Assembly (NCBI GenBank): GCA_012295275.1 | Contig: CM022674.1 | Location: 5,071,436 to 5,126,435 of the forward strand | Length of the DNA: 55,000 nucleotides | Direction of reading: 5' to 3' | Source: Chrysomallon squamiferum | Taxonomy: Eukaryota > Mollusca > Gastropoda > Neomphalida > Peltospiridae | Shown: in pieces, positions 48,612-55,000 of the stretch | Numbering within the stretch: the stretch's first letter is position 1 | Layout: the number at the start of each line of letters is the position of its first letter | The notes under the pieces: generated by a model | The model's database searches: none | The model's input: the letters and a program-made list of their open reading frames with translations, nothing else | What the model was told of the DNA's origin: nothing | Translations under genes and position numbers: made by a program

Positions 48612-49682
48612 GTACAAATTTAATATTTAAATTACCTTCAATTAATTGACTTACGACTAATGTTGAACAATTCGCTTTCAATTTTATTAGAATGTTGTCG
48701 CAATTTTGAAAAGAAAAATATTTTATTAGTATTTCACTTTCTGATATGTTTTGATGATTTCATGGTATTGCAGTCCACTGTTTGTGCCATACTTCTGGTG
48801 TATGTGTTAACAGTGAAAAATGTTTTCTTTTTGTTTTGTTAAAATACGTTTTTTTAAAATTTTTATTTTGCATTTCAAGAAATGTTTAATTGTTCTTTCG
48901 CTGTTTCTCGTGATTTCTAGAACTATTTGTTTTGCACTTTGTATATTTTGTTTTGTTACATTTCTGTATGGAGTTGTGTTGATTATCAACTGCCTAGTTT
49001 GGAAATTTGAAAATACAATAATTTGGTGGGTTTTTTTTTCAGTTACTTATTTCAATGTATGTGTTTTCAGGATTGTGTGTATCGTCTACTTCAGCTGTTT
49101 TCTTTTTTCTTTCTCGTATCATTAATGACATGTGTTTTCTTATATGAATGTCAGATTCCTTGGATTTGTGTCTTTTGTTATTACTTTTTTTATTTATTTA
49201 GTTTATAAAATACGAAACAGCATCTGTTTCTTGTTCATCGGATATACGGTGAATCTTTAAAATTTGAACACCACAAAATATGAACTGTTTCACTTCATCT
49301 GTATTTCTTTCAGTTTTTTTAAATTAATAATTATAATAATTTACTTTTTATTTTTCTAAATGTCTTTTTAACTTTATATTAAATTTTGTTTTAATATCAT
49401 GTCACTTTGTATTAGGATTGTTTCAGAACCATTTAGTCCTGTCTTCTTTTTTTTTTTTTTTTTTTTTCATTCTTTATTATTTTAAGAAATTTCCAAAATG
49501 TTGACAGTAATGATAAAGAAAATCATTTGTCGTTAATTTGTTTAAATGTATTTTTTTTATTTTACTATTAATATTTTTTAAAATTTATAATTTCTCTTTT
49601 TGTCGCGTATTTCCATTATTTTTACTTTTTTCAATCAAGTGTATTTTAATAAGTTTTCATATTATTTTTTGTTTACAATTTT

Positions 49683-49714
<32 letters not shown>

Positions 49715-51322
49715 CAAGAGAAATAAATGACATTCTAAGAATGTTTCTGGATGTGATGAATGTTATTAATTTAATTTCTTTCACTGGGTTCCTTATTTCC
49801 ATGACAACGAAAGAAAGCCTGCTAAATGGTTACTGAATTTTGCTGTGACTGTGATTTTTGTTCTCATTGCTGATAGGATATGCATATTTTTAATTCATCC
49901 ACTCCCTTGTGTACCCGATATTATTTTCAAAAGTTAGGTGACATAAAAGGGTAAGACATATGACTCTTATGGCTGTTAAGGGTTGAGATAGCTTTAAACT
50001 GGTGTATTTTCAGCATGTGCAGAGCATCTTTCAATAAAAAATATCTAGATTTGTTCTTTACAAAATGTATGTTAACGAATCATATTAAATATTGTGTAAC
50101 GCATGGATTCCTGAACATCTCTCTTGCGTAAACTGTACGAGGCCAGCGAAAAAGTGATAATGTCACAGCGCACACATTAGCACACATTAGGACACGTGTA
50201 GACACACGTGAAAAGCAGTACACAGACAAAGCATTGTGTGTTTTTTCATTACACGGCAACTATTCCTGTTTCTGTTTCTAACCTCCTGAAACGCAAAACA
50301 CCCACCCAAGGCTGTGGTTTTGAAATATCTTCTTCTTTTATTTTTTTATTTATTTATTTTTTTTAAATTGTTATGAAGGAAATAGCAAACCATTTGTTGT
50401 AGTTTTTCTCTCTCTCTTTTTTTTTTGATCTATATTTTATGTATTTTTTTTTTTTCCCATGCACTTTTTATGTAATTTTTATTTTTACATTATTATTATT
50501 GAATTATTTATATTTTGTTAATATTATTGTTATTATTTTTATTTTATTTTATATGTGTGTTTTTATATATATATATATATATTATATAGTTTAAAGTTAA
50601 CTGGAATTGATTGGTTTTTAAAATCTTTGTATTCTTTGTCTTTCTCATTTTTCCCTCTTTCTTTCTTTCTTTCTTTCTTTCTTTTTGCGAATATTATTTA
50701 TTTGTCTTTTTTTATCCTGATTGTTTTTTGTTATAACAAAAAAACTAAATAAAAAAAAAACCTTTTAGTTCTGTTGTAATTTTGAAAGTTTATAATGGGA
50801 GACAACTCAGTGCATTTTTTTTTTTTTTTTTTTTTTATTTTTTTTTTTCTTTTTGCATAAACAAAACATTTGTAATGTTCTATATTTATTTTGTTAATGA
50901 TTATATCCATAAAATATTTTTATATTTAGAATATTGTTATTTCTCAAATTGCATTAATGAATCACATTTCTTTTTCAATTTTTTTTTTTCTTTCTTTTTT
51001 CTCATTATTATTATTTTTTTTTTTTAAATATATTTTTGAAAACTGCTTTGGGTATTGAATGTTAAATATTAAATATTTCTGGAAACTTTTGCCTAGTAGA
51101 AATGAATTTCAACAAAGTTTATGAAATGTATTGAAATATTTATAGACTTATGAATATTCATGTTTTATGTTACTTGCCATCTCGCCAAAGTTGCGGTTGC
51201 CCTTAGCAACCATCAAAACCAATATTCAAAAATATATTTTGCATATATGTAAACAGGATATATGCGTGGTTATGAAGTTTCCCTTATGAAGTTTCACTTA
51301 TTTGTTTGTAATTGGTTCTTTT

Positions 51323-51353
<31 letters not shown>

Positions 51354-51484
51354 ATTTATATTTATTTTATTTCAGTGTTTTCTTTATACAAAAAAAAATA
51401 TATATATATTTATTTATTTATTTGTTTATTCATTATTCTTCCATTTATGTTTTCAAAATAATTAACATTAATTACCAAATTGAC

Positions 51485-51518
<34 letters not shown>

Positions 51519-51630
51519 GATTTTAAATGAGTAGTGAATTTATATTTTTAAATACAAGCCCAATTAATTTATGTATATGTTTAGTAAAATTAATAGCAGT
51601 AGTGATAAAATACTAGCAGAAGTACTAATG
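48612..51630 (+). other. Intergenic or intronic, T-rich
   Basis: T-rich on the + strand with poly-T runs (49448-49467, 50815-50836), (AAT)n at 49686-49713, (CTTT)n at 50658-50684, (TTTA)n at 51320-51349 and (TA)n at 51485-51520. No gene was recognised. Confidence 0.6.
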
Positions 51631-51636
51631 TTAATA

Positions 51637-51847
51637 AAATGATAGCAGTGGTGGTGGTAATAGTAGTAGTAATAGTAGTAGTAATAGTAGTGGTATTGGT
51701 GGTATTAGTAGTAGTTGTGGTAACATTGACAGTAATTGTATTAACACTGACAATACACTGTAGTTGTAGAGGTGGTAGTCATAATAGTATTAGTACTAGC
51801 AGCATTAGTAGTAGTAGTAGTAGTAGAAGCAAAAGTTGTAGTAGTAA

Positions 51848-51879
<32 letters not shown>

Positions 51880-51882
51880 TTG
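51637..51882 (+). repeat. (TAG)n trinucleotide array with variants
   Basis: GTGGTGGTAATAGTAGTAGT-like steps. A further TAG block lies on the far side of the MITE at 52207-52229, so the MITE appears to be inserted into the array. Confidence 0.9.
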
Positions 51883-51885
51883 ATA

Positions 51886-52199
51886 CTGGACCAATTATCT
51901 GGTGTCCTGAAATCCAGAAAGACCAGAAAAGCAGAAGTTTTTTCCCAAGACGCTATTTTCATAGTTCATGCATGCGGCTGTTGTCCTGACCAGACTGGAA
52001 CTACTCGTTCAAGCCACATGGCGTTCATTCACTCGCCACATTGTTTACGTGCTGAGTCGCCACATTTTCTTCTTTTTTTTAAATTTTAAATGTTTATGCC
52101 TAATTATTTACATATTTAGATGCATTGGTATCAGAAAACCAGGAAAATCCAGAAATCTGGAATTCCTCAGGCCCCCAGGAATCCAGATAATTGGTCCAG
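51886..52199 (+). mobile_element. 314-bp MITE with terminal inverted repeats and TA duplications
   Basis: The left end CTGGACCAATTATCTGG and right end CCAGATAATTGGTCCAG are perfect 17-bp inverted repeats. Weaker complementarity continues inward (TCCTGAAATCC against GGAATTCCTCAGG). Both ends are flanked by TA (51884-51885 and 52200-52201), the duplication made by Tc1/mariner/pogo transposases. It has no coding capacity. A CAAGCCACATGGCGTT...GCCACATTGTTTACG...GCCACATTTTC sub-repeat lies inside. Confidence 0.85.
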
Positions 52200-52355
52200 T
52201 ACCTGTAGTTGTAGTAGTAGTAGTAGTAGGAGGAGGAGCCAGGAGCTGATTTTCTAGAAGGATACTGTAGGCAAATGGTTTTATAAGTGCACTCCCTATG
52301 GTTTTTTTTATGTTATTATTATTGTCATCATAATTCATCCCAGACAATTTTCCAG

Positions 52356-52475
52356 ATGGATGTCTATCACTTATTAGACATCTTTTTGAAAAATCAGTTT
52401 GCCAGTTACAACAATAATATTACCTGGGATACAGATGGCAACCAGCATCTACGTATTGTAATTAACGTCATTTAA
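52356..52475 (+). CDS. Weak candidate terminal exon or small ORF
   Basis: An AG (ACAATTTTCCAG) precedes ATG. The frame MDVYHLLDIFLKNQFASYNN continues to ITWDTDGNQHLRIVINVI and stops at TAA. It is of ordinary composition, not a repeat product. No family is recognised and 39 codons can occur by chance. Confidence 0.18.
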   Translation: MDVYHLLDIFLKNQFASYNNNITWDTDGNQHLRIVINVI

Positions 52476-53564
52476 TGCATTTTAGAATGATGTTTTTTTT
52501 TTTTGTTTTTTTTTTAGGATTTTTATAAAAAAGCTAACATCATTTAATTTGAAATTATAAAGACGAGTAAGGGACTTAAACGATACCTACATGTTTTTGT
52601 TGCAACAGTGGTGAGTATTAAAAAAGAACCAAGTAATGTCAATTATAATATAATTGTAATTCCTTTATAATGTTACAGATCACTGTATGTGTGCATGTGA
52701 AGAGGTTTGATTCTTTAATTTTCTTAGGACACAGCAAATGTTGCCAATGTTTTGTTTTAAAAAAAAAAAATTTTTAAGACCTTCAAGGCATATTGAATAG
52801 GCACCAAAGGGAACATTTCCTTCAAAGTAATGTCACCAACGAAGCTTTATTTTGATAATGTTTTCACGGAAGTCATTCAGTTTGCTGCAGTTTGTGGTCA
52901 AAAACTAATCAGAACTAAATTTATTTTGAATCAGTCATATCTTTAAAAAAAAAAAAAAAAAAACATTTGAACTTTTAGTGGCCCACGAGCAAGAAGTATT
53001 TTTTTCTGTTTAATCTTGCCATTGTGTTTTGAAAGTTAAGCGATACCTCCTTAACATAATGTCCATTCCATGAAGTAAGGTACGATTATGCGTAAATGCT
53101 ACCTGAACCAGTTGAGAATTCGTCTGTTCACTGGAGTTGTAACAAAAACCACCCGAGAAATATGTGTTTACTGTTTTTATTCAACAAAATATATATATAT
53201 ATATATAAATATGTACATTCATCATCATACATCAATCACTTTTTATAGCCAACTGTTTGTATATTATCAATAATGGCTAGTCACTAGACAAGGTTGTTCT
53301 GATTAACATACACATTAAACGTTCTGCTGCAAAACGTAATGTTTCATTTTTTATTGTTAATTGTTGTCCTGCATTGCCCTTTTTTTATGCATTTTTTTGC
53401 TTATTTTTATATCTACCTACCCATACTAATATGTGCTGTCGGATACAGAGACAGATCTAAGGGTGGGTTGTTCATCTCCACCACTTTATTGCTGCTGCTT
53501 TTTTTTTTTTTTTCGTTTTTGAATTCAACTGTAAATTTTTGATGTATTTTATGAGTGTCATTAA

Positions 53565-53598
<34 letters not shown>

Positions 53599-53750
53599 CT
53601 TTTTAAATTCTTCTTTGTAATGTCTCACATAGAATTGTGGTTAAGACGAAAGGGTTTGAATTGAATACCATTTGCTGCAGCAGTTTTTAAAATGTCTTGT
53701 ATAGTGTCAGTTAATATGTTCAGAAAAACAAAAAAAAAAAAAAAAAAGAA
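52476..53750 (+). other. Intergenic or intronic, no gene seen
   Basis: Poly-A occurs at 52946-52964 and (ATT)n at 53565-53598. CGATACCT recurs at 52579 and 53041. An ATG frame at 53088-53273 passes through RLFTGVVTK and then low complexity; not supported as a gene. Confidence 0.5.
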
Positions 53751-53751
53751 G

Positions 53752-54240
53752 AAGAAAAAGTATGTTTGAGAGAGAAGGAAAGAAGAAAACAACAATAACC
53801 CCAAAACTACCAGGGAAGGAGAAAGATACAGAATGAAATAGGGAGGGTGGAAATATAAAAAAACAACAGAGTGAGATATAGGGGAACAAAATACAGGGGA
53901 AGGAAAATAATGAAAGAATTAGGGAGTGAGATACAGAATGAAACTGTGAGGGGTGGAGATTTAAAAAAAGCAGCGAGGGATATACAGAAGTGAAAAAAAA
54001 AATAAGCAGGGACATTAAAAGAATTATGGGGGAGAGAGATACAGAAGGAAGTAGGTAGGGTGGAGTTCGAAAAGAATCGGGGATAGAGAGGCTGAAATAA
54101 ATACATAGGGAAGATTATGCAGAAGGAACTAGTGTGAGATACATGAAAAAAAAAAGATAGGGAGTGGTGTAAGGAAAGAATTAGGAGGTAGGGATTTGCA
54201 GAAAGAACTAGGAAGGGTAGGAAATGTGGAAAGTTAGAGG
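53752..54240 (+). repeat. Purine-rich degenerate minisatellite
   Basis: Nearly 500 bases, overwhelmingly A and G on the + strand. GAGATACAGAA(T/G)GAA, TAGG(G/T)AGGGTGGA and GAAAGAATTAGG recur at roughly 60-130 base intervals. Pyrimidine-rich open frames on the minus strand are artefacts. Confidence 0.8.
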
Positions 54241-54441
54241 GTAGCCCTCAGTGAAAATTGGTACTCCCGTAACAAGTTTTAAAACATAAATGATCCTTCT
54301 TCTCAATCTCCAGACTGTGATTTTGTACACGAACATCACCCATTTGGAATCTTTCTTCCAGTAAAGCCACGAAACTTCTTCATCATTTACTTGTTTCAGT
54401 TTCCATTTTTGATCACTTTGCTGGTGGCGTTTCCAGTATTG
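54208..54441 (-). other. Tryptophan-rich open frame without upstream ATG, possible exon
   Basis: Minus-strand frame of 77 codons between stops, with QKWKLKQVNDEEVSWLYWKK and DSKWVMFVYKITVWR in its first half. An AG (CCACCAG) precedes it at about 54424, but no convincing donor follows. No family is recognised; chance is possible. Confidence 0.18.
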
Positions 54442-55000
54442 TCATTAAATGATGGCCTAAAATATGCAGTGATGCTAGCATAACTGAAACTAACTGCCAT
54501 TTTTAAAAATATGAATGCCTAGCTAAACCCCCAAGATAGCAACTTTACTATTGGCCTCATACCTGTAAATAATACTCTTAGCTCAGTTTAATACAGATTT
54601 TGTTTTTATCAGATTGTTCGATAAACTTAGTGTAATTTTTTTTTTTTTTTTATTTTTTTTTTTATAAATGATATTGCACAAGTGCCATGTGTGATTGAGA
54701 CCATAGAAATAATTAGCACTATTACAGTGATTAATGCCAGGAGAGTGCTTGCACATTAAAGGAGGAATTTCAATCACAGATCAACAGAGTGTCTTGATTA
54801 CTCTGTAGTCCCTGGTCAGCAAGGAAGAATTAAAAAAAAAAAAAATTAAAAATTAAAAATTAAAAAGAAAGAAAAAATTAATGTCAGTGAATGTACAGAG
54901 ATTTGAACTCTTTTACCCCAGGGGAAATGAAATTGAGATACAGCATGTGTTTGTTTTACACATACTCTTGTTGTTGTCCGAAAATATTGTCAGGATTGTG

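Noticed and set aside
53088-53273. Frame with RLFTGVVTK, resembling the S1-like segment (R-V-FTGVVTK) recalled from CCAR1
   Set aside because: The match is nine residues only; the residues that should follow (TFGFVDED type) are missing and the frame runs into a TA repeat. Probably chance.
24138-55000. Numerous frames of poly-Ile, Leu, Tyr, Ser, Phe, Val-Cys or Thr-His
   Set aside because: Translations of trinucleotide, tetranucleotide and dinucleotide microsatellites or poly-T runs.
24361-55000. Expectation of KIF1B, the vertebrate neighbour of UBE4B
   Set aside because: No kinesin motor motif (such as AYGQTGAGKS) was seen on either strand; synteny with vertebrates cannot be assumed.

Overview
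The window is eukaryotic nuclear DNA: AT-rich, full of microsatellites, with GT-AG introns. It most likely comes from a mollusc. That rests on three degraded copies of a SINE whose central domain I recall from molluscan genomes (about 21.0, 24.75 and 26.97 kb), a decayed Tc1/mariner transposon, and the repeat style. The species cannot be named from sequence alone.

The one gene I can prove is the orthologue of UBE4B/Ufd2, the U-box E4/E3 ubiquitin ligase. It lies on the + strand from 669 to 23402. I resolved 25 coding exons with matching splice phases; together they encode 1105 residues plus a stop. Only the first exon, expected to supply the start Met and about seven more residues, lies upstream of the window. 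The order is: basic N-terminal motif, Ser/Pro-rich linker with an acidic caspase-site-like segment, the long helical Ufd2 core, and a C-terminal U-box split over the last three exons. The 3' UTR probably ends near 24.1-24.6 kb.

The most striking structure is in intron 16 (11347-12495). About 30 copies of a 27-33 bp unit each carry an acceptor-like AG, six bases and a good 5' splice site. Embedded in the array are two 60-bp copies of the 3' end of exon 16. Each is exactly 20 codons, phase 0 on both sides and bounded by AG and GT. Copy 1 differs from exon 16 only by synonymous changes. This looks like a splice-site satellite carrying cassette mini-exons. Intron 13 shows a smaller version of the same behaviour.

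From 24.4 to 55 kb I find no gene I can identify. The region holds a CpG-richer block at about 29.27-31.45 kb that may be the promoter and first exon(s) of a downstream + strand gene, and a few exon-like islands (48.54, 52.36 and 54.3 kb). It also holds the Tc1/mariner fossil with a readable DDE triad (43.47-44.24 kb), a 314-bp MITE with TA target-site duplications (51886-52199), several minisatellites, a satellite of about 300-350 bp at 46.19-48.42 kb that nests TAC and GT microsatellites, and a purine-rich tract at 53.75-54.24 kb. The rest is microsatellite and low-complexity DNA.
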